A stretch of DNA of 64,000 bases. Source: Cepaea hortensis (Eukaryota; Mollusca; Gastropoda; Stylommatophora; Helicidae). Under the pieces are notes generated by a model, which was not told the DNA's origin, searched no databases, and saw only the letters and a list, made by a program, of their open reading frames with translations. Below are positions 1-9,294 of the stretch, one piece after another (the stretch's first letter is position 1; every line of letters begins with the position of its first letter). A program made the position numbers and the translations under genes. The stretch lies in the NCBI GenBank assembly GCA_963921405.1, contig OY992882.1:128527212-128591211 (forward strand), given 5' to 3'.

Positions 1-1
1 A

Positions 2-2109
2 TCTGGCAAGGCTCCAGGTAAGGATGGGATTCCAATAGAGGTAATCAGGAGTGGGCAAGACACACTCACTCTACAGATCCACCAGCTAATAGAGCTATGC
101 TGGCGAGAAGGACAAGTCCCACAGGATTTCAAAGATTCAAGCATCATAACGCTGTACAAGAACAAGGGTGATCGGAGCGACTGCAACAACTATAGGCGTA
201 TCTCGTTTAGTTTAGTTTAGTTTAGTAGATGGATCAACATCACGGCATACGGGTGCAACCCATAAGTGCTCCGTTCTCCTCCTAACTCAAACCTGAGTCT
301 GGAGAAACTCAGCTCAGTGCACGAACTCCGTAGCACCGCCGAGAATCCTGAAATACTTTGGGTAGATTTTTAACTCGAAATTTTGCCCGGGCAGCGCCGG
401 TAGGCTACTCTTTTTCGATTTCCAACTGCCAAGGGATTTTTTACGTGGGCAACAATACACACGGGCGTCCGATCTCACTACCCAGAGACCAGTGGAAATT
501 TATTACTAGAAATCCACGAGAAAAAATCCCGGCATCACCGGAGCTTGAACCCGGGACCTCCAGCACTCGAGGCGGACACCATACCTCGAGACCACGCAGC
601 CCCCCCCCCCCCTCCCCCGAGGTGTATCTCACTTCTGTGTATTGTTGGAAAAGTATTTGCCAGAATTGTTCTGCGCAGACTTCAAGTCCTAGGAGATCAA
701 GTCTACCCCGAATCACAGTGTGGCTTTCGACAGAACCGGTCTACCATTGATATGATATTCTCATTGCGACAAATGCAAGAAAAATGCCGTGAACAGAATC
801 AACCACTGTTTATTGCCTTCATCGACCTCACAAAGGCATTTGATTTGGTCAGTCGTGAGGGTCTGTTCAAAGCACTAAAGAAGATTGGCTGCCCACCAAC
901 TCTTCTGTCAATTGTGGAATCGTTCCACACAGGCATGAAGGGTATAATCAAGTTTGATGGTGCAACTTCTGAAGAGTTTGAAATCAAGAGTGGAGTTAAG
1001 CAAAGTAGTGTACTAGCTCTCACCTTCTTTGGAATATACTTTTCTCTTCTACTGAAATATGCCTTTCGTGATCAGGATGTTGGTATATACATTCACTCAC
1101 TCTCAGATGGCAGCCTCTACAATGCTCAGAGATTGAAGGCCAAGACTAAAATTAGGAGGGTACTGATCAGAGAGTTGCTTTTTGCAGATGATGCTGCAGT
1201 TACGACCCACTCTGATGAAGAATTGCAATGTCTACTATCTGCATTCTCCAATGCTTGTTCTGAATTTGCTTTAACAATTAGCAAAAAGAAGACACAGATT
1301 ATGTCACAAGGTGTACATGGGGTACCATCAATCTTTATTTACGACGCTGAACTAGAGATGGTAGACCATTTTACATATCTAGGATCAGTGGTAAGTAGCA
1401 AATTATCCCTAGATCAGGAAATCAACATCCGGATTGGTAAGGCAGCAACAACAATGAACAGGTTAAGAAAAGAGTCTGGGAGAATAGGAAGCTTACTGCC
1501 AAAACAAAAGTCCTTGTCTATGAAGCCTGTGTCCTTAGTACTCTTCTTTATGGCAGTGAAACCTGGACAACTTACTCACGCCAAGAGAAACATTTAAACA
1601 GCTTTCATATGCGGTGTCTGCGAAGAATTCTTGGTATTAAGTGGCAAGACAAAATCACAAATACTGAAGTATTGGATATATCAGGTTGTGTGACGGTTTA
1701 TTCCATGCCCAGTCTTCGTAGACTTAGATGGATAGGACATCTTAGGAGGATGGATGATGGTAGAATACCAAAGGACATCTTTTTTTGTGAATTACAGAAG
1801 GGTAAGAGATCTCAGGGTCGGCCTCTACTACGATACAAAGATGTGTGTAAGCGGGACATGATTGATACAGGCATTGATAATGCACATTGGGAGCAAGTCG
1901 CCGCTGAACGTATTGCATGGAGGGCAAATATCAGAAATGGAATAAAGACAAAGGAGAAAATTATTGCAGATAAGTCACACACCGAGCGTGTGAGACGTAA
2001 GATGGTGCATTATGGTGGAAATGACCACGTGTTCACATGCACCCACTGTGAACGGACTTTTACAGCGCAAATTGGCCTTATCAGTCACATTCGCTACCGC
2101 CATAGGTAA
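2..2109 (+). pseudogene. LINE reverse transcriptase ORF, partial, one frameshift and one SINE insertion
   Basis: Seen: frame 2 is open from base 2 to 204 and starts with the RT motif GKAPGKDGIP. After the SINE it resumes in the same frame at 631 with LLCIVGKVFAR. The palm motif A region reads FIDLTKAFD (about 820-846) and the catalytic box is FADD (about 1183-1194). Near 1495-1505 the frame moves by one base, then stays open to 2109 through LLYGSETWT, LRRILGIKW and RRLRWIGHLRRM to a terminal C2H2 finger (C-x2-C-x12-H-x4-H, about 2038-2100). Known: RT followed by a C-terminal Cys/His finger is usual for several animal LINE clades and serves target-primed reverse transcription. Inferred: the copy is dead because of the frameshift and the insertion. 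The endonuclease part would lie left of the window. Confidence 0.88.
205..619 (-). mobile_element. tRNA-derived SINE (family A), copy 1, inserted in the LINE RT
   Basis: Read on the minus strand, the element starts with a G-run, then an A-box-like TGCGTGGTCTCGA and a B-box GGTTCAAGCTCC, the internal pol III promoter of a tRNA head. It ends in a (TTTAG)n-type tail, seen on the plus strand as GTTTAG repeats at 205-226. Flanks carry an imperfect 11-bp target duplication: AGGCGTATCTC at 194-204 and AGGTGTATCTC at 620-630. Removing the element and one duplicate restores the RT frame exactly (NYRRISLLC). A second copy of the same family is at 9960-10360 on the other strand. It has no coding capacity and would move with LINE enzymes in trans. 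Confidence 0.85.
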
Positions 2110-2170
2110 AAGTTATGCCTTTTTAAAGCACAAACTATCGTCTGTCAAGACGGCAAGGTGCCAATGTAAC

Positions 2171-2267
2171 TGTTGACCAAGTTGTAATTATATTCACAAC
2201 TGTTACTGTTGACAATGTTGTAATTACCTTCACAACTTTAACTGTCGATCACGTTGTCTGTTCACAG
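2171..2267 (+). repeat. 36-bp tandem repeat, 2.7 copies, running into a splice acceptor
   Basis: Units start at 2171 (TGTTGACC), 2207 (TGTTGACA) and 2243 (TGTCGATC), exactly 36 bp apart. The third unit has a short deletion and ends TTCACAG, where the other two read TTCACAA. That AG is the proposed 3' splice site of the exon at 2268. Confidence 0.7.
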
Positions 2268-2370
2268 AAGGACTGTCACGTGATCTCCAGCAAGACCTGC
2301 ATGGCTGACCTGGACTGCTCCTGTTCTGGTTTCTACCTGTGTGCTGACGGGCGCTGTCAACTTCTCAGCG
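2268..2370 (+). CDS. Candidate internal exon of a cysteine-rich host gene
   Basis: The exon is bounded by a good acceptor (TCTGTTCACAG, ending at 2267) and a consensus donor (GTAAGTAG from 2371). Only one of the three frames is open (starting AAG GAC TGT); it gives 34 residues plus one base, so the exon exits in phase 1. Six cysteines are spaced C-x7-C-x5-C-x-C-x5-C-x4-C, including LDCSCSGFYLC and ADGRC. This is the density expected of a disulphide-rich extracellular module. Position 7308 carries a second cysteine-rich open segment that continues in the matching phase. I do not recognise the family: EGF-like, EB-like or knottin-like modules are all possible. Upstream exons and the signal peptide would lie outside the window. 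Chance is an alternative, but the sharp fall-off of openness at the splice sites argues against it. Confidence 0.55.
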
Positions 2371-2587
2371 GTAAGTAGCCATTCTGTGTCACAGTCGGGC
2401 GGTCGGATGTGTGACGTGTTTGTGTAGCGTGTGGATTAAATGTGTTTATACAATTTATGACTGAGCATACAAACAGCAGATGTAGAACAGCTATCAATCG
2501 TTAACTAAATATTAACCTTTATTACATATAGAATACGTGAAACTATTACAATAACACGGACATCTACAAGCTACAATTTCTTCAGTC

Positions 2588-3861
2588 ACAATCCCAACTA
2601 TACAACAACAGCAACGACTACAACAACAGCCATACAACAACAGCAACGACTACAGCAACAGCCATACAACAACAGCAGTGACTACAGAAACAATCCCAAC
2701 TATACAGCAACAGCAGTGACTACAGCAACAGCCATACAACAACAGCAACCACTACAGCAACAGCCATACAACAACAGCAACGACTACAGAAACAATCCCA
2801 ACTATACAGCAACAGCAGTGACTACAGCAACAGCCGTACAACAACAGCAACCACTACAGCAACAGCCATACAACAACAGCAACGACTACAGAAACAGCCG
2901 TACAACAACAGCAACGACTACAGAAACAATCCCAACTATACAGCAACAGCAGTGACTACAGCAACAGCCGTACAGCAACAGCAGTGACTACAGCAACAGC
3001 AACGACTACAGCAACAGCCATACAACAACAGCAATGACTACAGAAACAATCCCAACTATACAGCAACAGCAACGACTACAGAAACAATCCCAACTATACA
3101 GCAACAGCAACGACTACAGCAACAGCCGCATAACAACAACTATTACTACTGAAATAGCCATACAACAGAAACAGCCACACAACAGTAGCTATGACTACAG
3201 AAACAGCGACACAACAACAACTTTGACTACAGAAACAGCCACACATCAACAACTATGACTACAGAAACGGCGACACATCAACTATGACTACAGAAACGGC
3301 GACACAACAACAACTTTGACTACAGAAACAGCGACACAACAACAACTTTGACTACAGAAACGGCGACACAGCAACAACTATGACTACAGAAACAGCGACA
3401 CAACAACAACTATGACTACAGAAACAGGCACACAACATTAGCTATGACTACTCAAACAGTCACACAACAACAGCCATGACTACAGAAACAGCCGCAAAAA
3501 AAAACAACAATGACTACATAAACAGCCGCACAACAACCATGACAACAGAAACAGTCGCACAACAACAATTACTACAGAAACAGCTGCACAACAACAATTA
3601 CTACAGAAACAGTCGCACAACAACAATTACTACAGAAACAGCTGCACAACAACAATTACTACAGAAACAGTCGCACAACAACAATTACTACAGAAACAGC
3701 TGCACAACAACAATTACTACAGAAACAGCTGCACAACAACAATTACTACAGAAACAGCTGCACAACAACAATTACTACAGAAACAGCTGCACAACGACAA
3801 CAATGTCTACAGAAACAGTCACACAACATCAACCGAGACAACAGAATCAGTCGCACAACAG
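2588..3861 (+). repeat. ACAACA/ACTACAGAAACAG minisatellite, 29-32-bp units
   Basis: Tandem units are built on ACTACAGAAACAGC followed by ACAACAACAA. Spacing is exactly 29 bp from 3559 to about 3800 (starts 3559, 3588, 3617, 3646) and near 32 bp in the 3150-3450 part. The left part (2588-3120) is more degenerate, with CAGCAACAGC units. Long Gln/Thr-rich open frames run through it only because the strand is stop-poor; they shift frame from unit to unit, so I do not call a protein. Confidence 0.9.
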
Positions 3862-4075
3862 CCGCTGTAGTCATAACTGTTGTTGTGTGGCTGTTATTGT
3901 AACCATAGCTGATGTGTGGCTGTTTCTATAGTCATGGCTGATGTTGTGTGGCTGTTTCTATAGTCATAGCTAATGTTGTGTGGCTGTTTCTATAGTCATA
4001 GCCAAGGTTGTGTGGCTGTTTCTATAGTCATGGCTGATGTTGTGTGCCTCTTTCTGTAGTCATAGTTGTGGAACT
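3862..4075 (-). repeat. Same minisatellite in inverted orientation, 32-bp units
   Basis: From about 3862 the array is the reverse complement of the preceding one: GTTGTGTGGCTGTTTCTATAG then TCATGGCTGATG, repeating every 32 bp for about 6.5 units. The switch occurs between CACAACAGCCGCTG and TAGTCATAACTGTTG near 3858-3868, giving a head-to-head arrangement with arms of more than 200 bp. Confidence 0.85.
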
Positions 4076-4159
4076 ACAACTACTGCAACTAGCACCGTGA
4101 CGACAACAAGACAACTGTAGCACATGTATTTATAACGGATACAGGTGGCATATGTCAAC

Positions 4160-4160
4160 G

Positions 4161-4207
<47 letters not shown>

Positions 4208-4223
4208 AAGAAAGAAAGAAATA

Positions 4224-4287
<64 letters not shown>

Positions 4288-4321
4288 CAGTAAGTAAGTA
4301 AGTAAGTAAGTAAGAAAGAAA

Positions 4322-4395
<74 letters not shown>
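4160..4395. repeat. Compound tetranucleotide microsatellite
   Basis: Four blocks follow each other: (GACA)n at about 4160-4206, (GAAA)n to about 4287, (GTAA)n at about 4288-4313, and (GAAA)n again to 4395. The Ser/Phe-rich open frames on the minus strand are artefacts of this run. Confidence 0.97.
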
Positions 4396-4823
4396 ATTAT
4401 AAACAATAAGCTGAAGTTGCCGACAGACAGACAAGCAATAAGAGGAAGGAAGACTGACAGTAAGTGAGTAATGCCACCATCAGATGTCCCCGCACAAATG
4501 ACGTGTGGGAGTCCCAAAGTGCTGTACTTTTGCTCACATTTAGGCGCGGTTTTTTGCCGAGTGTTTAAGCGACATAAAACGACATCAGTCGACCTCTATT
4601 AGACCTGGCAGCGCATTTCCTGGCCCAGAAAACAATCAGACGTGGCCACTGTTATCTCATTAACTGCCTCCCTGGTTACAGCTGTGGCAGGCGGAGACAG
4701 ACCCCAGCTGTAGATGAGAGAGATGGGGGTGGGGTGGTGGGGGGCATGCCAGAGGTAGTTGTGACTGTATTTCTGGAGCTCATATTGATACCATAGTGTG
4801 ACCTTGCTCATTATATGTCTGCC
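4396..4823. other. Non-repetitive stretch, no gene seen
   Basis: No repeat, splice-flanked open segment or RT similarity was seen. The only open frame above 60 codons (minus strand, 4599-4811) has no recognisable motif. Confidence 0.5.
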
Positions 4824-4924
4824 GTCTCCATCTCTCTCTCTCTGCCTCCATCTCTCCCTCTCACTGCATCTCTCTCCCTCTCTCTCCCTCTCTATCCCTC
4901 TCCCTTTCTCTCCATCTCTCTTCC
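4824..4924. repeat. CT-rich polypyrimidine tract
   Basis: CTCTCTC/CCTCTC-type low-complexity sequence that switches abruptly at 4925 to a purine/GT-rich array. Confidence 0.9.
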
Positions 4925-5735
4925 TGGGATGTGTGTGCGGGGATATGTGTGTGTGTGGGGAGATGTGTGTGGGTGGGGAATGTATGTGTGTGTTGTGGAG
5001 GATGTGTGGGTGGGTGGGGAGGTGTATGGGTGGGTGGAGGGATGTGTGTATGGATGGGGAGTGTGTTATGATGAATATGTGGGAGGGAATGTGTGTTTGG
5101 GTTATTGTGTTTGTGTGGGTGTTGGTGGTAGTGAAATGTGTTGGTGTTGGCGGGTGGGGGATGTGTGGTTGTTGGTAGGTGGCGTGTGGTGGGGCGTGTG
5201 TAGAGGGAGTGGAGGATGTGTGTATGCGTGGGAAATGTGTGTGGATGGGGGATGTGTGTGTGGGTGGGGATGTATGTGTGGTTGGGGGGCTGTGTGGGTG
5301 GATGTGAAATGTGTGGGTGGGTGGAAAAATGTGTGTGTGTGGATGAGTGTGTGGATGGGAAGATGGGTGGATGTGGGTGGGTGATGTGTGAATGGGTGAG
5401 GGATGTGTGTGTGTGTGGGTTGGTGCGGGATGTGTGTGGGGGAGGAGTATGTGTGTGTGTGGTTGGGGGTGTGTTGGTGGGGGGGAGCATGTGTGTGTGG
5501 GCGAGTTTGTGTTGTTAGAGTATGTGTGAGTGGAGATGTGTGTGAGGGATGTTTGTGTGGGTGGGTGCGAGATGTCTGGGTTGGTGAGGGGATATGTGAG
5601 TGAATGGAGGGATGTGATGTGGGTGGGAGATGTGTGGTCGGTGGGGGTATGGGTATGGATGGGTTATGTATGAGTGGGTGAGGGATGTGTGTGTGGATTG
5701 GTGCGGGATGTCTGTGGTGGAGGGTGGATGTGCCA
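4925..5735. repeat. GT/G-rich degenerate minisatellite
   Basis: Irregular units of the type GGGATGTGTGTGTGGGTGGG repeat for about 810 bp. Open frames on both strands (Gly/Val/Cys-rich on plus, His/Pro/Thr-rich on minus) follow the base composition and are not genes. Frequent GGG and GGGG runs could support G-quadruplexes on the plus strand. Confidence 0.92.
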
Positions 5736-5815
5736 CATAACATGATAATATGCATTGTTTATGCTTACAACATTCATTTGACAATGTGTTTTTTTTCCTA
5801 TGTGAATGTATCATG

Positions 5816-6836
5816 TTAGACATGTCAACATAGTAGATATGCTTGCAGATCTACAAATTGATGGGAAAGACATTTGACTTATAAAAATATATATTGGAAA
5901 CAACAAGCTGCAATAAGGATTGGTAATGAAGTGGGACAATATCGACCTATTAAGAGAGGTGTTAGGCAGGGATGTGTAATGTCTCCAGATCTTTTTTCCT
6001 TATACAGTGAAAATATTTTCAGGAATGTAGAAGATATAAATGGAATCAGCATTGGAGGACGAAACATCAATAACATTAGATATGAAGATGATACAGTATT
6101 TATTGCAGACAATGCACAAGATCTACAACAATTAGTAGACACAGTTGTTGTACACAGTGAGCAGTTTGGGTTGGAATTAAATTAAGAAGACATAAGTTAT
6201 GGTCGTCACTAGGAAAAACGAAGTATCAGAATGTAATATACAAGTAAATGGGAATATTCTTCACCAAGTGAATCGGTACAACTATCTCGGAACAGTCATA
6301 ACATCTGATGGGAGATGCCTTGAAAAGATTAGAACAAGAATCGTCATCGCGAAAGTAGCCTTTAGCAAGATGAAAAACATTCTGATCAATAAAAAGATGT
6401 CAATTGCAACGAGAAAAAGAGTGTTGAGGGGGTACATAGAGCCTGTTCTTTTGTATGGATGTGAAACTTGGACAATGTGCAGTCATGCTGAAAAACATGT
6501 GATGGCTGCAGAAATGTGGTTTCTGAGGAAAATGCAAAGAATACCATGGACAGACAGAAAAACCAATGACCAAACTACTACAGGAGACAAATGAAAATCG
6601 TAAATTGATTAGAGAAATTAGACGTAGACAAATCTAAATGTTTTGGACATGTTATGAGAAGAAATTGATTAGAGAACTTGGAGACAACTGGCAAGATCGA
6701 AGGGAACAGACCAAGAGGAAGACCGAGAGGAAAATATCTGGATGGCTTGGCCACATGGCAAGGACGAGACGGAACACTGAGCTGATCCACGACTCTGGTG
6801 ATCGAGTGAAATGACGAGTCATGACCACTAACGCTT
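5816..6836 (+). pseudogene. LINE family 2 RT C-terminal part, several stops and frameshifts
   Basis: Seen: 5874-6185 is open and reads GVRQGCVMSPDLFSLYSE, then GRNINNIRYEDDTVFIADNA; 6199-6594 continues with YNYLGTVITSDGRC, VLLYGCETWT and FLRKMQRIPWTD. The final part (6600-6830) is in other frames and keeps the family's basic C-terminal signature (GRPRGKYLDGL and DRVK are recognisable across frameshifts). The catalytic box, normally Y-A-D-D, is Y-E-D-D here (about 6080-6091). Stops lie at 5876, 6183 and after 6592. This is a decayed copy with no function expected. Confidence 0.88.
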
Positions 6837-6862
6837 TCCGGCATTGCACATGATTGATTGAT
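5816..6862 (+). mobile_element. 5'-truncated LINE (family 2) with 13-bp target duplication
   Basis: A perfect direct repeat, TGAATGTATCATG, lies at 5803-5815 and 6863-6875. Between them is 1,047 bp of LINE sequence starting inside the RT palm and ending in a (TGAT)n-type tail (TGATTGATTGATTG, about 6851-6864). This is the signature of target-primed reverse transcription with 5' truncation. An antisense fragment of what appears to be the same family lies at 8125-8535, and its last about 32 bp recur in reverse at 10455-10486. Confidence 0.92.
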
Positions 6863-6875
6863 TGAATGTATCATG

Positions 6876-6985
6876 CACTGTTGATGATCGAAAGATGAGT
6901 GATTGGAAAGGCCGAATGTAAGACGGGCCTAAGTACCCAATTTGTAACCCTTTTAAAATAAAGTTAAATTCAATTCAATTCAGTT
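6876..6985 (+). other. Possible short 3'-end remnant with AATTC tail
   Basis: An AATAAA (about 6956) is followed by AATTCAATTCAATTCAG, a pentanucleotide tail of the kind that ends LINE or SINE copies. No coding or promoter part is attached. It could also be simple sequence. Confidence 0.35.
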
Positions 6986-7296
6986 CTCTCGCCCTCTCTC
7001 CTCTCTGTGCCTCCCATCTCTCCCTCTCTTCGCATCTCTGCCTCTCTATCCCTCTCTCTCTCTCTCTCCCTCTCTTTATCACTCTCTCCGTCTTTCTGCC
7101 TCCATCTCCCCCTGTCTCTCCATCTTTGCCTCTCTTTCCCTCTCTTTTTTATCCATCCCTCTCTCTCCCTACATTCTGTCTCCCTCTCTTTCCCTCTCTT
7201 TTCTATCCATCCCTCTCTCTCCCTACATTCTGTCTCCCTCTCTTTACCTCTCCCTTCCTATCTCTCTCCCTCTCTCTCCCTCTCTGTCTACCCTCC
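6986..7296. repeat. CT-rich tract with an embedded 54-bp-class duplication
   Basis: Polypyrimidine sequence; within it a segment containing TATCCATCCCTCTCTCTCCC and ACATTCTGTCTC occurs twice (about 7150-7185 and 7204-7240). It immediately precedes the candidate acceptor at 7307. Confidence 0.9.
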
Positions 7297-7307
7297 ACGC
7301 CATCCAG

Positions 7308-7396
7308 CAGGAGTCAAGAGGTTGAACCCAGACTGCAACTGTGGCAGTCACGTGACATCATCGTCTCACTGCCGTCCAGCTGAGTGTGTCCCCTGA
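7308..7396 (+). CDS. Candidate terminal coding exon of the cysteine-rich gene
   Basis: The exon follows a tandem acceptor CAGCAG (ending 7307 or 7310; either keeps the frame) and a long pyrimidine tract. Entering in phase 1, as required by the exon at 2268-2370, it encodes GVKRLNPDCNCGSHVTSSSH and then CRPAECVP before TGA at 7394-7396. The cysteine pattern D-C-x-C-x(n)-C-x4-C resembles the second half of the first exon (D-C-x-C-x5-C-x4-C), which supports their being parts of one protein with a repeated small disulphide motif. The upstream continuation of the same frame into the CT tract has Ser/Leu-rich low complexity and is taken as intron. No clear AATAAA was found in the 700 bp downstream, which is a weakness. 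Family unknown. Confidence 0.5.
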
Positions 7397-7494
7397 CTGG
7401 CAGTTATTGGAATGTGGCCACAGTTGTCCTCTCCTGTCCACATATTGTCCGTGCACGCTCCTGGTTGTTTGTCGCTGTTGTATGCCAGTGGTTT

Positions 7495-7553
7495 ACACAC
7501 GCACACGCACACCCACACACACACACACGCGCGCGCACACGCGTGCTGACACA
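7495..7553. repeat. CA/CG alternating dinucleotide tract
   Basis: ACACACGCACACGCACAC continuing into CGCGCGCGCACACGCG. The alternating purine-pyrimidine run is Z-DNA prone. Confidence 0.93.
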
Positions 7554-8024
7554 GTGAGGGTAATGTGTGCACAGGTTGTTGTGTAGCTGTGTCCAGGCCG
7601 TGTAGAGAGATTCCAACCTGTCCTCCATTAGTGCGTGTTGACAGCCATCGCCTGCCATCTTTGTTGGCCGTATCTACAGCGCACATCTCACATCCGGCCT
7701 CTCTGCTGCATGTCGGCCATCTTGGAGGTTTCTGGACCACGCCCATCCCACCGCCGCCACCACCCCCACCCCTCCCCCGTGTCAGGGCAACAACTATCGC
7801 AGCATCTGCAGGCCTTCCTTCCTACACTGGAGCGCAGTGGAAGTTAAGATGTCTACCGCCATGGAATGGTAATCTGACCTCCTTCACTTGAGAGTGACGC
7901 CAGTGGCCAAGTCTTCCACGGTCTCAGTGAGTGACAGTGAGAGTGAGCCTAATACCTGCAAGCTGAATCACACAGAGCTCAAGTAGTACCCATCAGTAAA
8001 TCTTCAGCACAAGCCTCTACTGTA

Positions 8025-8107
8025 AATACTGGAGCACCCCAAGCTGATGGTCGTCACTGGGGAGACAGAAATACTGGAGCACCTCAAGCTGATGGCCGTC
8101 ACTGGAC
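8025..8107. repeat. 44-bp direct duplication
   Basis: AATACTGGAGCACC(C/T)CAAGCTGATGG starts at 8025 and again at 8069, 44 bp apart, with two visible substitutions in the shared part. Confidence 0.85.
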
Positions 8108-8124
8108 ATCCCTGTCTTACTTAT

Positions 8125-8535
8125 AGCTTTATCTTTTCATATCTACCCTCTGTATCTCCCATTTTAATTGCTGTTACTTGGTTCCAGTAAATATTTTTTT
8201 TATTATTCTTACATGGTTCCCATCAATGTTGATATCTTACAATATTTTAATCAGTTCATCGTGTTTTACTTTATCAAATGCCTTAGTATAATCTATGAAG
8301 CACAAAAAGATGTCTTTCTGCTTCTCTATTGACCTTTCTATCAGTGTCCGTAATGTATAAATTGCATTGTTTGTCCCCTTTCCATCCACAAATCAATGCT
8401 GTTCTTCGCTAATTTCCATTTTTATTTTCTGTCTGGTTCTTATCATTATAATTATTAGTAGAAGCTTAACGATGTGGTTTATGAGGTTAATTGTGCCAAC
8501 ATCTTCGCATTCAATTGTTCCTGGTCTTTTTTGGT
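8125..8535 (-). pseudogene. Antisense LINE RT fragment, same family as 5816-6862
   Basis: Read on the minus strand, the segment encodes KGTNNAIYTLRTLIERSIEK then QKDIFLCFIDYTKAFDKVKH and IKIL, a stop, and DINIDGNHVRIIK. This is the RT part just upstream of, and slightly overlapping, the start of the plus-strand LINE copy at 5816 (which begins near LADLQIDGKD). In-frame stops occur in at least three places, so it is dead. No tail or target duplication is visible, and its right end abuts the 46-bp array. Confidence 0.85.
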
Positions 8536-8540
8536 ATAGC

Positions 8541-9206
8541 ACGGGCGGAAACGGTTGTTACCTGATACATGAATCTATAGAGCCACACGGGCGGAAACAT
8601 TTCTGACCTGATACATGAATCTATAGAGCCAGACGGGCGGAAACGGTTGTTATCTGATCCATGATTCTATAGAGCCACTCGGACGGAAACATTTCTGACC
8701 TGATACATGAATCTATAGAGCCACACGGGCGGAAACGGTTATTATCTGATCCATGAATCTATAGAGCCACACGGGCGGAAACGGTTGTTACCTGATCCAT
8801 GAATCTATAGAGCCACGGGGCGGAAACGGTTGTTACCTGATCCATGAATCTATAGAAACACAAGGACGGAAATGGTTGTTACCTGATCCATGAATCTATA
8901 GAACCACGCGATAGAAACGGTTGTTACCTGATCCATGAATCTATAGAGCCACACGGACGGAAACATTTCTGACCTGATACATGAATCTATAGAGCCACAC
9001 GGGCGGAAACGGTTGTTACCTGATACATGAATCTATAGAGCCACACGGACGGAAATGGTTGTTACCTGATCCATGAATCTATAGAACCACGCGATAGAAA
9101 CGGTTGTTACCTGATCCATGAATCTATAGAGCCACACGGACGGAAACATTTCTGACCTGATACATGAATCTATAGAGCCACACGGACGGAAACGGTTGTT
9201 ACCTGA
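8541..9206. repeat. 46-bp minisatellite, about 14.5 units
   Basis: Units contain ACGGGCGGAAACGGTTGTTA then CCTGATCCATGAATCTATAG and AGCCAC; starts at 8541 and 8587 give 46 bp. Two unit types alternate irregularly (GGTTGTTACC versus CATTTCTGACC). The last unit passes directly into the 70-bp array. Confidence 0.95.
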
Positions 9207-9294
9207 CACATTTGGTTATCATGGAAGTCAATATAATGTGCTATATCTTAGAAACCGTGAATCTGAAGAGATATCGAACATCTGATCAACCCAG

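Larger units (their letters stand above)
1..2165 (+). mobile_element. Non-LTR retrotransposon (LINE), cut by the window edge and split by a SINE
   Basis: The sequence codes for the fingers/palm part of a LINE reverse transcriptase, then a C-terminal maturase-like region and a C2H2 finger, followed by a short 3' UTR. In the 3' UTR, at about 2140-2160, a small hairpin is visible (GTCT, loop GTCA, AGAC), a shape common near LINE 3' ends. The coding part has only one frameshift apart from the SINE insertion, so this copy is fairly young. The right boundary is not defined by a tail and is set where a 36-bp tandem repeat starts. The clade is not assigned. The element would lie in the intron upstream of the candidate exon at 2268. 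Confidence 0.85.
2371..7307 (+). other. Candidate intron (phase 1) packed with repeats
   Basis: If the exons at 2268-2370 and 7308-7396 belong together, this 4.9-kb interval is a phase-1 intron. It starts GTAAGTAG and ends CCATCCAG, preceded by about 300 bp of CT-rich sequence that would act as a very long polypyrimidine tract. It contains a 29-32-bp minisatellite in two orientations, tetranucleotide runs, a GT-rich array and a truncated LINE, all described separately. The part from 2380 to 2585 shows no gene or clear repeat. Confidence 0.5.
7397..8124. other. Possible 3' UTR then non-coding sequence
   Basis: Holds a CA/CG alternating tract (about 7495-7553), a short 44-bp duplication (8025-8107) and otherwise unique sequence. 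No polyadenylation signal of canonical form was seen, and no open segment with motifs. Confidence 0.4.

Noticed and set aside
2716..3931. Gln/Thr/Asn-rich open frames
   Set aside because: They follow the stop-poor CAACAG-rich minisatellite and change frame between units.
4060..4517. Phe/Leu/Ser-rich frames resembling membrane proteins
   Set aside because: Translations of (GAAA)n and (GACA)n runs.
4798..5823. Gly/Val/Cys-rich and His/Pro/Thr-rich long open frames on both strands
   Set aside because: Composition artefacts of the GT/G-rich array; simultaneous openness on both strands and several frames argues against coding.
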